Source: Desulfovibrio sp. UIB00 (GTDB lineage: Bacteria; Desulfobacterota; Desulfovibrionia; Desulfovibrionales; Desulfovibrionaceae). From it: DNA of 54,437 nucleotides. The stretch is from NCBI RefSeq assembly GCF_022508225.1, contig NZ_JAETXJ010000013.1, positions 1-54,437 on the forward strand, read 5' to 3'. Under the pieces are notes generated by a model. That model saw only the letters and a program-made list of their open reading frames with translations. It was not told where the DNA came from and did not search any database. Both the position numbers and the translations under genes were made by a program. This document shows, one piece after another, positions 16,301-25,500 of the stretch (its first letter is position 1; each line of letters starts with the position of its first letter).

Positions 16301-19086
16301 TCTTTGGCGGCGTGCAGTACGTTTGCTGCTATGACGATGTCATAGATGCCCGTCTCAAATCCCTGAATTTCCGGCTGCTCTTCCATGTTGAACAGACCGG
16401 TGCGCAAGAATCCATATTCTGAAAACCGCTGCTTTGCCTGTTTGAGAAACACGGGCGACACATCGGTAAACATGTATGTGGATCTGTCTGGCGGCAACAG
16501 AGGCAAGATACGTTCGGCTGTGGCGGCTGTTCCACCGCCTATTTCAAAAATGCGTACAGCCTCTCCCGATGCCGTTTTTTCAAGCCATTCGCGCACATGC
16601 TCCCGCACAAGAGCGTTGAAATATACGGAATTGGGCAGTTCGGAATACACCCTGCGCGCTCCGCTCAGGTTGCCTCTGGGCATGAATGTTTCCCGCAGGT
16701 CAAGCTGCCCTGTCAGCAGATCGGGCAAGCGTTCCGCAGTGGAAAGAACTACGGATTCCATTGCCCCCCAGGCTTCCCAGACGGGTTGCGTTTCTGCCTC
16801 TAGCTCGCTGAATGCCGCTTCCGATACTTGCGCAAGATCATGATAAAAATCCCCATCGCGACGCAGCAGACCTTTTTCGTGCAGGGCCAGAAGCAGCCTT
16901 TCTACAAGCTGCGAGAACTGGGGGGGAATACGCATGGCTTCAAGCGCTTGGGCAACCGTTGCCCTGCTGGGGAATCCCAGCCTGGCAAAGGCCCGTGCCA
17001 CTGCGCCCGCGCACAGATTCTCCAGCAGAGCCTCGCGTTCCACCAACATATGTGGTTCAAGAACATGCCCCGCTGTTACAGCCATGCGCGCTGCTGCCGC
17101 CTGCGCGGCTTCTACCGGGTCATGCGGAACATGTTCCCGCCGCTGCGCAAGCGCATGGCAGTAAGTCGCCCGACAAAAGGGCGTGAGTGGAATACGCGTA
17201 AGCCGTCCGTCAAGCAGGTGATCCCAGCCTATCTGTTTGCCAGAAGCATAGGCGCTGGCAACATGCTGCAAAAATTGCAGCAGAGGTGCACCCGCATCGG
17301 GTGCACCTGTGAGTCGCAATGCCAATGGTTCGACTCCAATGGCCTGACAAAATTTATCCAGCGCATCGGCGCAAAATTTCTGCTGCCCAAGAGCAGTTTC
17401 CAGATCCATTGCGGCCTCGGCAGCATACTGTCCAATGGTCTCACGCGCATTGCCAAACTTGTGGCAAAGACTTTGAAGCAGCGTTGCGGCAGGCATTACA
17501 GCCTCGATAGCGGTGTTTTCCTGCGCATTCTGCACAAGGACATTTTTTTGCGGATACGCTGCAAGCGCGGCCACAAGCTCCGCGCGGGATTTACCCACAA
17601 AAGTCATACGGTAGGCCCGGTGGCTGCGGCGGCAGGCTGCTGTCCAGCAGGCGTGCGACAGGTGAGGGCACTGAGCGGCGTACTGCCGCCATATATCCAC
17701 CAGCGCATCCAGCGCGCTTTGGGTGTGGGCTGAAAGCGGCAGTATAAACGGCCCATCATCGTCATATTTATTGGGTTCAGCCACTTCTGGCGCAGATTCA
17801 AGCACGATGGAAACGTTGGTCCCGCCAAAACCAAACGCATTGGCCATGGCGTAGCGTGTGGCATTCGTCCAGCGGGTTGCGGTTTTTCTGATAACAAAGG
17901 GGGTTTCGTTCAACCGCAAGGCAGGATTGGGCGAGCAAAAATTGGCAATCGGCGGCAACTCCGCCTTTTCAAGAGCCAGCATGGCCACCATGAAACCCGC
18001 TATGCCTGCCGCTGCATCAAGATGTCCAATATTGGCCTTTATAGCGCCAAGTGTGCAGTATTCCCTTTTGGAGGTTTCAAGGGCGCGCGTAAGGGCCTCT
18101 ATCTCAATGGGATCTCCTATTGCCGTTGCGGTGCCGTGAGTGGAAATGAATTCTATTTTCTCTGACAAAACGCAACTTACCCCAAGAGCTTCGGCTACAG
18201 CCGCAGCCTCGCCATGAACAGACGGAGCCGTATAGCCCACCTTGCTGGCTCCGTCATTGTTGACGGCGGTTCCGCGCACAATGGCATGGATGGCATCCCC
18301 ATCCCTGAGCGCCGCATCAAGCGGCTTAAGCAGGACGACCCCTACGCCGTTGCCGTTGACGGTTCCATCTGCCTGCGCGTCAAAAGGACGGCATACGCCG
18401 CTGCGCGAAAGAATAAGCCCTTCCCTGTGTCGGTATCCGTCCATCTGGGGCAAGGTTATGGACACCCCACCAGCCAGCGCCATATCGCATTCGCCCGCAA
18501 GCAGGCTCTGGCAGGCCAGGTGTATGGCGGTAAGCGACGAGGAGCAGGCCGTCTGCACAGTAAGGCTGGGGCCGGTGAGATCAAGAAGATTGGAAATACG
18601 CGTGGCAAGGTAATCCCTGTCATTGCCAATGGCCATTTGCAATGCTTCCGTCACGCGGGCGGTTCCCGCGCCAAGGATAGCCGAAGGCAGATAACTGCTG
18701 TGACTGGCAGAAGCGTAGACCCCCACACGGTTTTCGGTGACGCCCGGCGCATAACCCGCACTTTCCAGAGCCTCGTATGCGCATTCGAGAAACTTGCGCT
18801 GCTGCGGGTCTATCAACTCCGTCTCGTGAGCGCTTATACCAAAAAAACCGGCATCAAAGGCCATTACATCATCAAGACGGCCCATGGCTGTAATGTAGCC
18901 ATCCACACCGAGGTCGGCATCGGGAACGCCTCCGGCCCTCAAATCCTCAATTGCGGTATCTGTGGTACAATTACGACCAGTCCGCACGGCATCCCAAAAA
19001 GCATCGAGCGATACAGCCCCCGGGAAACGCGCCGCTGCTCCGATAACTGCAACGGCATCAGGCCTGTCTTCATTCCACTTGGTCAT
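10381..19086 (-). CDS. Hybrid PKS-NRPS: KS-(no AT)-cMT-KR-ACP-Cy-A-PCP-TE
   Basis: This 2901-residue HMWP1-like terminal synthase adds a methylated ketide and the last cysteine, then releases the chain. Domains: KS 10-430 (Cys181, His317, His355); a linker of about 190 residues (450-640) where an AT should be, without any GHSxGE; C-methyltransferase 800-1025 (EIGGGTAA, 848-855); KR 1240-1470 (Tyr1395, Asn1399); ACP (Ser1569); Cy 1630-2060 (D1765, D1770, S1773 of DxxxxDxxS); A 2090-2585 with code D-L-Y-N-F-S-L-I-W, cysteine type; PCP (Ser2638); TE 2690-2895 with Cys2758 as nucleophile, Asp2785 and His2872. The start MTKWNEDRP at 19086 has a GGAGAAG ribosome-binding site; upstream in-frame Met codons are less likely. 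In HMWP1 the module has an AT and no A domain. Confidence 0.93.
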   Translation of the reverse strand: MTKWNEDRPDAVAVIGAAARFPGAVSLDAFWDAVRTGRNCTTDTAIEDLRAGGVPDADLGVDGYITAMGRLDDVMAFDAGFFGISAHETELIDPQQRKFLECAYEALESAGYAPGVTENRVGVYASASHSSYLPSAILGAGTARVTEALQMAIGNDRDYLATRISNLLDLTGPSLTVQTACSSSLTAIHLACQSLLAGECDMALAGGVSITLPQMDGYRHREGLILSRSGVCRPFDAQADGTVNGNGVGVVLLKPLDAALRDGDAIHAIVRGTAVNNDGASKVGYTAPSVHGEAAAVAEALGVSCVLSEKIEFISTHGTATAIGDPIEIEALTRALETSKREYCTLGAIKANIGHLDAAAGIAGFMVAMLALEKAELPPIANFCSPNPALRLNETPFVIRKTATRWTNATRYAMANAFGFGGTNVSIVLESAPEVAEPNKYDDDGPFILPLSAHTQSALDALVDIWRQYAAQCPHLSHACWTAACRRSHRAYRMTFVGKSRAELVAALAAYPQKNVLVQNAQENTAIEAVMPAATLLQSLCHKFGNARETIGQYAAEAAMDLETALGQQKFCADALDKFCQAIGVEPLALRLTGAPDAGAPLLQFLQHVASAYASGKQIGWDHLLDGRLTRIPLTPFCRATYCHALAQRREHVPHDPVEAAQAAAARMAVTAGHVLEPHMLVEREALLENLCAGAVARAFARLGFPSRATVAQALEAMRIPPQFSQLVERLLLALHEKGLLRRDGDFYHDLAQVSEAAFSELEAETQPVWEAWGAMESVVLSTAERLPDLLTGQLDLRETFMPRGNLSGARRVYSELPNSVYFNALVREHVREWLEKTASGEAVRIFEIGGGTAATAERILPLLPPDRSTYMFTDVSPVFLKQAKQRFSEYGFLRTGLFNMEEQPEIQGFETGIYDIVIAANVLHAAKDLSVAVRHAASLLRPGGMLLLYEITRANFLGEITTGLLLPDIKDCAVRGIQPMASNKTWESVLAASGFGDIQILPHDDQAEAALPDRVLSARYLTNNVKAGAVLPAGCTYQTVWEPRDITGNGAELGRILLLATHEDASPFAAEAKKRGLALTLVPAECTVADLREWTDGQALCTVLDARALSETTHSTNCAEQERLCGGMLDLLSLFTARELGGTKWQWATLTKGAARTVLHPAQATYWGMNRVVSMGHPELGLRQFDLADASAGTISTLFDLLESGESEDLNAIDGGQWLVPRLERRVIADFPPCGKTPDTTGWQVIVGGLGGIGMALARELVSQGFLRIALLSRRAPGQEELQAIAEIEKSGAQGASLICVQADVTDYSALELAAAHLESQAAIRAVYHCAVVKRVSGADERDPWPAFWQIMAPKVLGAWNLHRLSEERKLTLDRMVFFSSSVSIAPPYSLPHYVAANTYLDALALWRRNQGLPALSISWGAWKDIGTVSDPAQTDHLRNGGLYGFSPAEGMALLNAVLGRDTAHLGVMKVDWSRLLRQYGERVPAYFSRFCSRGAAQSVMPSEHGVNTTNPVAERSHILSSLRSASGENERRSMLEAWLKERFAALLKTGAESVDRTASLFDLGVDSLMFIEMTDGLEKDLDIKISPSSLLQNFTVENIAAKLLPDLKLGSNTASPLAELFIPEPHKRYEPFSLTDVQRAYWIGRRQEMALGNTACQGYIEFDCENLDVERLQRAWLRLIARHDTLRTVIGEDGLQRVLEHAPDFSIAAHDLTGLTDAERNEALAGIRGRLSHKVHDPMLWPLFDVEVSLLSGSMRRLHVLMDNVVMDGRSISILLAEWAALYHNPDHPLPPEEISFRDYISALERYRKTEAYQQAEAYWDAEAKLLPPAPELPLAKQPECIEKPRFARHDYRMAPDLWQALKVAAGRHGVTFSSVLLTAYADVLGLWSRSSSLTVNAPVFTRLPFHRAVNNVLGEFTSSILVRCETGRGMPFADKVKAVQQRVFDGLKYCQVSGVEVMRRKIRDGASSRSVRMPVVFTSTFGLAKKADTGFASSIEGFSSLGREVFNISQTPQVWIDNHVHDRDGTLSIYWDVVEELFPAGMIASMFAAYCGTLERLAKDDAAWMADVPAEFEVKVEQPLPLKEKAQLLHAGFVRNAAQYPNRTAVVDADRVMTYGELFREAVTLAGRIAALITPNSHEIPLVAVALPRGHQQAVAVLAVLFAGAAYVPIDPDWPLPRRKAVLDEARPACVVSLMGEDEANWNSLPLCPVLDLVAENCGQPMALDALLRTDPGSLAYVIFTSGTTGVPKGVMMSHAAAMVTIDEINRRFCVTERDRVLALSALTFDLSVYDFFGIWAAGGGVVMLRESTIRRPDVWRALMEQHGVTVWNSVPMFWQMLLESGEIPQTPPRLAFLSGDNIPVSLPAESAKQFPTTHMVSLGGATEAGIWSICHEMAPDDPQPGWQSIPYGKALAGQSFQVRHEDMRICPEHVAGELYIGGAALALGYLHNPELTAARFVHSPSGGERLYKTGDMGVRHADGAIEFLGRLDTQVKVGGFRIELGDVEAALATLPDVALCAAVLAGAGQLAAFVVPANTSSAPTAEVLQKALGETLPRYMVPALIRVVDRMPLTSNGKIDRRALAELAGQAVARAQGAVPYSTSSYSSSEAMLCDVWREVLGVPVAPADNVFALGADSLGAVRAEALVKKRYGLKLPLQTVFDHPVVNEMANCLDERLLPDVGTLRSSASSEVLFCLGDAVTDGSSFHDLARYWPLGSVKTVSVMPMKSDTLETAVARLCRHISLAQPQGPLRVAGYCAGGLLAWLVAEHLQEMGRVVDRLVLIDCMPLPPGIHNNTSMLEGIVLGMAGHSSPELLENLGGLCALLEGAEYKKTAVPSAFVESQEIVGQGQGFEFWRNRAGLLHKIPSPGTHADCLKRKQLLVWLGEFVDWFETAGEAQHV

Positions 19087-19181
19087 CCGTCTTCTCCAAT
19101 TTCTTTGGCGAAAAAGCGCGGTAATGCGCATCCGGCATATGTCTGTGCATGCGCCATCCCGGCAATTATGAAAAATACGTC

Positions 19182-22100
19182 TTACGGCTGCACAGCCTTG
19201 CACCGGCGTGAATTTCTGGCAGCCAGTCTTTTTTCCGCATGGCTGCGTCCCTTGCCGGGGGCATCTGCCCTTCCCTTGGTGATAAGACTGGCCAGCGCGT
19301 GGACGCTGGGTGCTTCAAAAAGCTGGATCAGGGCAATCTGCTGCGGGAGTATCTGATTAATATCCCGATGAATCTTCACCATCAGTAGCGAGGTGGCTCC
19401 AAGGTCAAAAAACCTGTCATGGAGGCCAAATGACGAAATACCCAGATGCAGCCCCACAACTTCACGAATGCGCTCCTCAAGCTCCGTGCCTTTTTCCTGC
19501 GTGGCGGCTTCTTCAAGCTGGGGAGCAGGCAGGCGCTTTCTGTCCACCTTGCCATTATCGGAAAGCGGCAACTGCTCAAGCGCCACATAATGCTGAGGCA
19601 CCATATACAGGGGCAGCTTGGCCCGGAGGGCCGTGTGCAGATCGTTTGGGGAGAGCGAGCGCTGTGACTGCTGCGGCACCACATATCCAACCAGCCCTTT
19701 GCCTGCGCCAGCCAGCGGCATTATGGCCGCAACGGCGGCCTGCACGCCCGGCAGGGAGGCAAGGGCAGCCTCAATATCCCCAAGTTCAATACGAAATCCA
19801 TTCACCTTCACCTGAGTGTCGTTGCGCCCCATAAATTCTATCTGCCCGTTACCGCGCCACCGAGCCATGTCGCCAGTGCGATAAAGCCTCTCGCCGCTAC
19901 GCGGGTGCGTAATGAAACGCTGGTCAGTGAGCGCCTTGTCCCCCAGGTAGCCCATGGCAAGGCCCCCTCCGCCGATATACAACTCTCCGGGCACATCATC
20001 CGGGCAAGGGGTCATGTCCTCATGCAGAACGAGCATTTTCTGATTCGCAAGCGCGCGGCCATAGGGAATGGACTTCCACCCTGCCGGGGGATCATTGGGC
20101 GACATTTCGTAAGCAATGGACCAGATGGCGGCCTCCGTGGCGCCTCCCAGACTTATCAACATGGTTGCAGGAGAAAAGTGCGCTGAGTCGCGCGGCAGAC
20201 GCGGCGGAATCCAGTCGCCGGAAAGTAACGCCAGCCGGGGCATATGCTCCACAGCCGCACCGTGTTCCACAAACATCTGCCACAGCATCGGCACAGAATT
20301 CCACAGGGTTGCCGGATGGCGGGCAAGACGGCGCACCCAGGCGGAAGGGTCACGTATTTCACGTTCATCAGGCAGTACAAGATGCCCACCAGCTGAAAGC
20401 AGACCGAAAATATCATAGACCGAAAGATCAAATGACAGGGCGGAGATGGCGAATACGCTGTCGTTTGACGAAACCCCGAATCTTGAATTGATATCGCGAA
20501 GGGTGTTCTGCACCGCACGGTGCGTCATCATGACGCCCTTGGGCGTGCCTGTTGTCCCAGAGGTAAAGATGACGTAGGCCAGCCTGTCCGGCGAGGTTTG
20601 CAGGGCGGCAACAAGAGCATCAGCCGCAGCGTCTGCCGCCGCATCTACCGAGGCGTCCTCCTGCCTGACGACCGCCAGCGGCAGATCATCCCAGTCATGG
20701 GCGGCTGCGCCTTGCTCCGCAACCACAGCCATGACTCCCTGTTGCAGAATGGCCGAGCGCCGCGCACGGGGCCACGTGGGGTCAATCGGCACATAGGCCG
20801 CGCCCGTAAGCAGAATACCCATGACAGCCGCAATCTGTTCCCAGCCTTTGGGAAGCCCCACGGCCACAAGGACATTCTGCGTATTTTGCGGCAAAGCGCC
20901 CGTCAACTGCCGCGCCACGGCGTAAGCCGCCTGAAACAGCTCGCCAAACGTCAGCGTGCGATCGGGCGCAATCACGGCCTTTTTGTTGGGGAGCGCCAGC
21001 ACATGCTCCAGAAATCCCTGGTGCAACAAATGCCCATCGTCCTCAAAACAAGGGTTTGCATCGTGGCGTCGCGCCATCTGCTCTTCAGGCAATTCGGGCA
21101 TGATTGGCCGCTGCCAGTCAGCGTCAGGCTTGCAAAGAGCTTCAACCATGCTGCCATAGCAGCGGAAAATGGCATTCTGAAGAACTTCGTCAAAAATCCC
21201 TTCCACCACATCCCAGTTGAAAACCAGCCTTCCGTCTTCCTCAAGAACCTGGTGGTCAAGCCATATCTGGGGAGTCTGGGTTATTGTGTAGGCGGGTTTT
21301 CCGAACACTCCGTTGTTGGTGTCCAGAATTTCTCCCACATCCCCGGCGCCCAGCGCACTTGTAAAAACAATGGGCATAAGAACCGGACGCCTTTGACGCT
21401 CGGAAATATCCTGAAGAACCTTTATGCCAGAGTACGCGCTGTGTTCCACATCCTGCCAGAACCGGGCGTCCAATTCTCTGGCGTACTCAATAAAGCTTTC
21501 CTGCGGACGCATCTTTCTGGCCGCTGAAAGCATGGTTGTGGTAAAATCACCCACCACCTGTTGAATGGCCGGATTTTCCGATTCCCTGTTAAAAACCGTT
21601 ATGTTAAGGCAAAAATCCGGTCTGGCGGCCCACTGGCCCATTACGGCAGCAAAGACGGTGTATAATACCACGGAAGGGGTAAGGGCGTGCCGGTTGCACA
21701 TGGCCTTGAACGCTGCCCATTGCTCCGGTTCCAGACCGGCCTTCAAGCGTTTGAACCGCTGCACCTGCGGCTGTACTTCCTGCGTGGGCAATTGCGGCGC
21801 GGCGGGAAAGTCCGCCAGCCTGTCCTGCCAGTATTTGCGGCACTCATGATAAAAACTGGTCTCTTCCTTACGTTTCTGCTCTTCCACATACTGACCGAAA
21901 GTCATGCCGGGAACGGGCATGTCGCCTTGGGGATGCGTATAGAAAAAGCTCAGTTCGCGCAGGCAGTTGCCAATGCTGTACACGTCCGCCATGACAGCAT
22001 CGCAGCTCAGGTGCACGCGCACAAAGTCATCGGCGATAATGCTTGCTCCAAGTGTTATTATCGGCCATACGGAAAGGTCGGGGACGCGGTGCGAAAGCTT

Positions 22101-22523
22101 GTTTCGCCGCGCTGCAAGGCGCTCTTCCTTTTCTGCGGCATCAAGTTGGCGCAAATCCTCAATTTTCCAGCGCAGAGGCGGCACCTTCGGCACGATGTGA
22201 AACATGCCCTCACGCGTTACCGTGGCGCGCAGCATGTCGTGACGGGCAATAACTCTGTCCCAGGCTTTTTGCAGACGTTCAACATCCAGGGCGCCGCAAT
22301 CAAACTCCTGATATCCGTGGCTCCCCACGCCGCTCAGGTTGACGCCAGCCGTGCGTCCAATCCAGTAGGCGCGCTGCACGTCCGTCATGGGAAATTCCTG
22401 GGGCTCGCCCTCCTGCACCGGGCAAGGACTCTGTTCACGGCTGGTTCGGCGTTCTGCGCTGGCAAGCCCCTTTTGCCCTGCCAGCCGGGAAAAAAGCTGC
22501 AACTGTTCGGCGCTGAGACTCAT
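19182..22523 (-). CDS. NRPS module Cy-A-PCP, cysteine heterocyclisation
   Basis: This 1113-residue single-module synthetase condenses and cyclises cysteine onto the polyketide-extended intermediate to build the second thiazoline. The Cy domain spans about 42-480 and has the diagnostic DxxxxDxxS (D175, D180, S183) in place of the condensation HHxxxDG. The A domain code D-L-Y-N-L-S-L-I-W equals the cysteine code of PchE/AngR-type enzymes. The PCP has Ser1045 in LGATSL. No epimerase or methyltransferase insert is seen in the A domain. The N-terminal helix (AEQLQLFSRLAGQKG) is a probable docking segment, and a 60-residue basic tail follows the PCP. The ATG overlaps the PKS stop by 4 bp. Confidence 0.93.
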   Translation of the reverse strand: MSLSAEQLQLFSRLAGQKGLASAERRTSREQSPCPVQEGEPQEFPMTDVQRAYWIGRTAGVNLSGVGSHGYQEFDCGALDVERLQKAWDRVIARHDMLRATVTREGMFHIVPKVPPLRWKIEDLRQLDAAEKEERLAARRNKLSHRVPDLSVWPIITLGASIIADDFVRVHLSCDAVMADVYSIGNCLRELSFFYTHPQGDMPVPGMTFGQYVEEQKRKEETSFYHECRKYWQDRLADFPAAPQLPTQEVQPQVQRFKRLKAGLEPEQWAAFKAMCNRHALTPSVVLYTVFAAVMGQWAARPDFCLNITVFNRESENPAIQQVVGDFTTTMLSAARKMRPQESFIEYARELDARFWQDVEHSAYSGIKVLQDISERQRRPVLMPIVFTSALGAGDVGEILDTNNGVFGKPAYTITQTPQIWLDHQVLEEDGRLVFNWDVVEGIFDEVLQNAIFRCYGSMVEALCKPDADWQRPIMPELPEEQMARRHDANPCFEDDGHLLHQGFLEHVLALPNKKAVIAPDRTLTFGELFQAAYAVARQLTGALPQNTQNVLVAVGLPKGWEQIAAVMGILLTGAAYVPIDPTWPRARRSAILQQGVMAVVAEQGAAAHDWDDLPLAVVRQEDASVDAAADAAADALVAALQTSPDRLAYVIFTSGTTGTPKGVMMTHRAVQNTLRDINSRFGVSSNDSVFAISALSFDLSVYDIFGLLSAGGHLVLPDEREIRDPSAWVRRLARHPATLWNSVPMLWQMFVEHGAAVEHMPRLALLSGDWIPPRLPRDSAHFSPATMLISLGGATEAAIWSIAYEMSPNDPPAGWKSIPYGRALANQKMLVLHEDMTPCPDDVPGELYIGGGGLAMGYLGDKALTDQRFITHPRSGERLYRTGDMARWRGNGQIEFMGRNDTQVKVNGFRIELGDIEAALASLPGVQAAVAAIMPLAGAGKGLVGYVVPQQSQRSLSPNDLHTALRAKLPLYMVPQHYVALEQLPLSDNGKVDRKRLPAPQLEEAATQEKGTELEERIREVVGLHLGISSFGLHDRFFDLGATSLLMVKIHRDINQILPQQIALIQLFEAPSVHALASLITKGRADAPGKGRSHAEKRLAARNSRRCKAVQP

Positions 22524-25500
22524 GACAAGGCCTCCAGTGACGCAGAAACATCCTCTGGGCGCATGTGCTTTACAGATTCAAGCAGTTCTGCGAGGGCAAA
22601 CAGCCTTTCCTTTTCCTCCTGCGATTCGGTCAGGTAATCTGCAATGTTCGCCACAGTCCGCTGACGGAATATCTGAGCTACGCTGAATGCGGAGAGATCA
22701 AAGAGATCACGGATTTCTTTTGCCAGGGGCATGGCCATGAGGCTGTCGCCCCCAAGCTCCACATAGTCGTCATCAATACCTATGCCGCTCAAGCCAAGGC
22801 GTGACTCAAACAGATCAACAAGAGCCCGGTCCAGCGCATGACGTGCTCCGCGCCATTCCACCATCAGCGGGGGGCGCTGCCCAACGCTTCCTTCGGCCTT
22901 GAGGTCGGCCGACTCAAGAGCATCCGTTGCAAGCCCGCGCTTGGTGCGCGCCTCATCAAGCATGGCGGCAAGGCTGCGACCGCTGACAACAGGAAGCTCC
23001 ACCATCATTCCGAGGCAAGCCTTAACCGCCGCAAGGGCTGCATCTGGAGCGATGCCCCCCTTCAGATCCTCTCCGGAAAGCCGTGCATGCAGTGAAGCCA
23101 TCTTGTTGATCATGCCCACCTGACGCCATACGTCCCAGCGTATGCCCATGACGCGTGTTCCCGCGCGCTGCTGCCGCATGGCCCAGGCATCCAGCACTAT
23201 GTTGGCTACAGTGTTATCCAGTTGTCCAACAGAGCCACACAATGCGCCTATGGATGTATTAAAAATAATAAAATCAACGTTACAAAACTGCAGCACCTTT
23301 TCAATGCCAAGCAATGGAATAACCTTGGCGCTCCAGTTTTCCGTCTTTTCAACGGACAAACTTTGCGCCTGCATCAATCCACCGCCAGTGACGCCGCTGG
23401 CGTGCACAATTCCAGCCACATCTTTATGTTCAGCAAGTACCTCATCCAATACCTGCATGAGTTCATCCTGCTTGTTGAGGTCGACATAGCGCGGCCTGAC
23501 AATCACCCACTCATTGGCGCAGTTCTCCCAGAATTCTGCGGATCGGCGCGTTTTCTGTAGGGGGACAAGTGTTATGCGGCGCTGCTGCTCGGCTGCCTGC
23601 CTGGCCAGATCGAGCATGAATGTTCGGCCAATGCCGCCACTGCCGCCAAAAACAAGGTAGGCCGCCCTTTCACGCAGATGAATGTGCTCATTTATATTTT
23701 CAGACTGCCTCACGCATTCAGGTTGCTCCTGCCAGAAAATTCCGTCGCGCACAGCCACAAGAGACGTCAGCGCGGTAGCCGCCATGCGGTTGCTCACAGC
23801 CTTTTCCAGCAGGTCGGCCAGTACCGGGGCGGAAAGCCATTCTTCCACATCCAGCACGCAAGCCAGGGTATTTCTGGCCTCAAACGGCAGCACACGGGCA
23901 GGAGCCAACAAGGCTCTTCTGTCAATGATCGGCAGGGCCGTACCAAAGGCCGCCGCCCCGGAGGTGAGCCAGTAAACACTCATGGCCTGCCCGTTGGCGC
24001 ATTCAGCCAGCCAGGCGCACAACGCCGCCGCCTCCCCGCACGTACGCGCCGCAGATGCCAGTGAATTATCGCCTTGTACGGCAAAACGGCAGTCCACCAA
24101 TGTATCCGGCAGAGGACTACTGCCCTGCAAATCCGCAAGTGTTTTGAACAGCAGCACATTCCAGCCACGCTGGCGCAACGCCTCGGCAACATCCGCCCCT
24201 TCGTTGCCCAAAAATCCTATAACGCCCTGAGGCATTGCGGGCATTGTCACAGGTATCTGCCGCCAGCAGAGAATAGAAATCTCCATTCCCTGATCCGTTG
24301 GCGTCTTGCCGCCCGCCATCTGCCGTTCAAGCCAGTAACGCTGGCGTTCAAAGGGATAGGTCGGCAAAGGCACAGCGTGCCCGCCGCCGCTCAGGGCATC
24401 TATCTTGGCCCAGTCAGCGCGGCCTCCCTGTTGCCAGAGTTGCCCTATGGCTTCCAGAAGGGCCGTATGCTCCCCGGTTTTGCCCTGTTCTGAAGGCATC
24501 ACGGGAATAATCGGCGAGTGTTTTTTGAAGGCCGGATGGCGGCGCAGCATGGCGCTCAGCTTTCGCGAAGGGCCAACTTCAAGCAATGCGGCCTCGCCCT
24601 CATGGCACAATGTGGATATCTGGTCAGATAGCTGCACAGGGGCACACAACTGGCGAACCCAGTATTCGGCATCCGTGGCCTCAGCTTCTGTGAGCCAGCT
24701 TCCAGTGACGTTTGAAAGTATGGGCAGTTGCGGTCTGTGCAGCTCAACGCCCTCAAAGGCCTTGCGCAGCAGCGGCATGGCGAAATGCAGCAGGCTGGAG
24801 TGGCCCGCCTTTTCTGCTGCCAGTTTTGAGAACGGCAGGTCTGCCGCATTCAGAGCAGCCTCAAGCGCATTGATTCCATGCGCAGTGCCGGAGGCAACGC
24901 ATCCGTTGGGTGTGATCACGGTTGCAATGCTTACTCCTTCTGGCAAAAGGAGTTGCAGCTTTTCTGACGCCATCGGCACAAAAAGCATGGCCCCTGACGG
25001 GGACTCGTCAATAAGCCGTGATCGTTCTGCAATGAGGCGAACGGCGTCGTTCTCGGAAAAGACCCCCGCCACGGTTGCGGCTACGTACTCCCCTGCCGAA
25101 TGGCCCATCACAAAGGCGGGCTGTATTCCAAAGTCTTGCAACAGCATCGCCAGCGCGTACTCCACGGCAAACAGGGCAAACGTACCCAGACGCGTATCTG
25201 TGGACACTTCCTGACGATCAAGCGCCGAGGTCACGTCAATGCCTGTCTCGCGCTGAAACAATGTGCATATTCTATTGAAAACATTTCCAAATTCTGGATG
25301 TGATGCGCAAAGCTCGCTTGCCATGCCCGGATACTGCGATCCGAAACCGGGAAATAGAAAAGCCACGGGCCGGGCCTTGTCTGGATCTTCCAGACTGCTT
25401 GCCCGACGCAGCAAAGCCGAAGATTGCAGCGTGCGCAAAAGCGACTCCGAATCTTGACAAACAAGGCTCAGGCGGCAAGCCTGCATGTCGCGCCCCAAAA

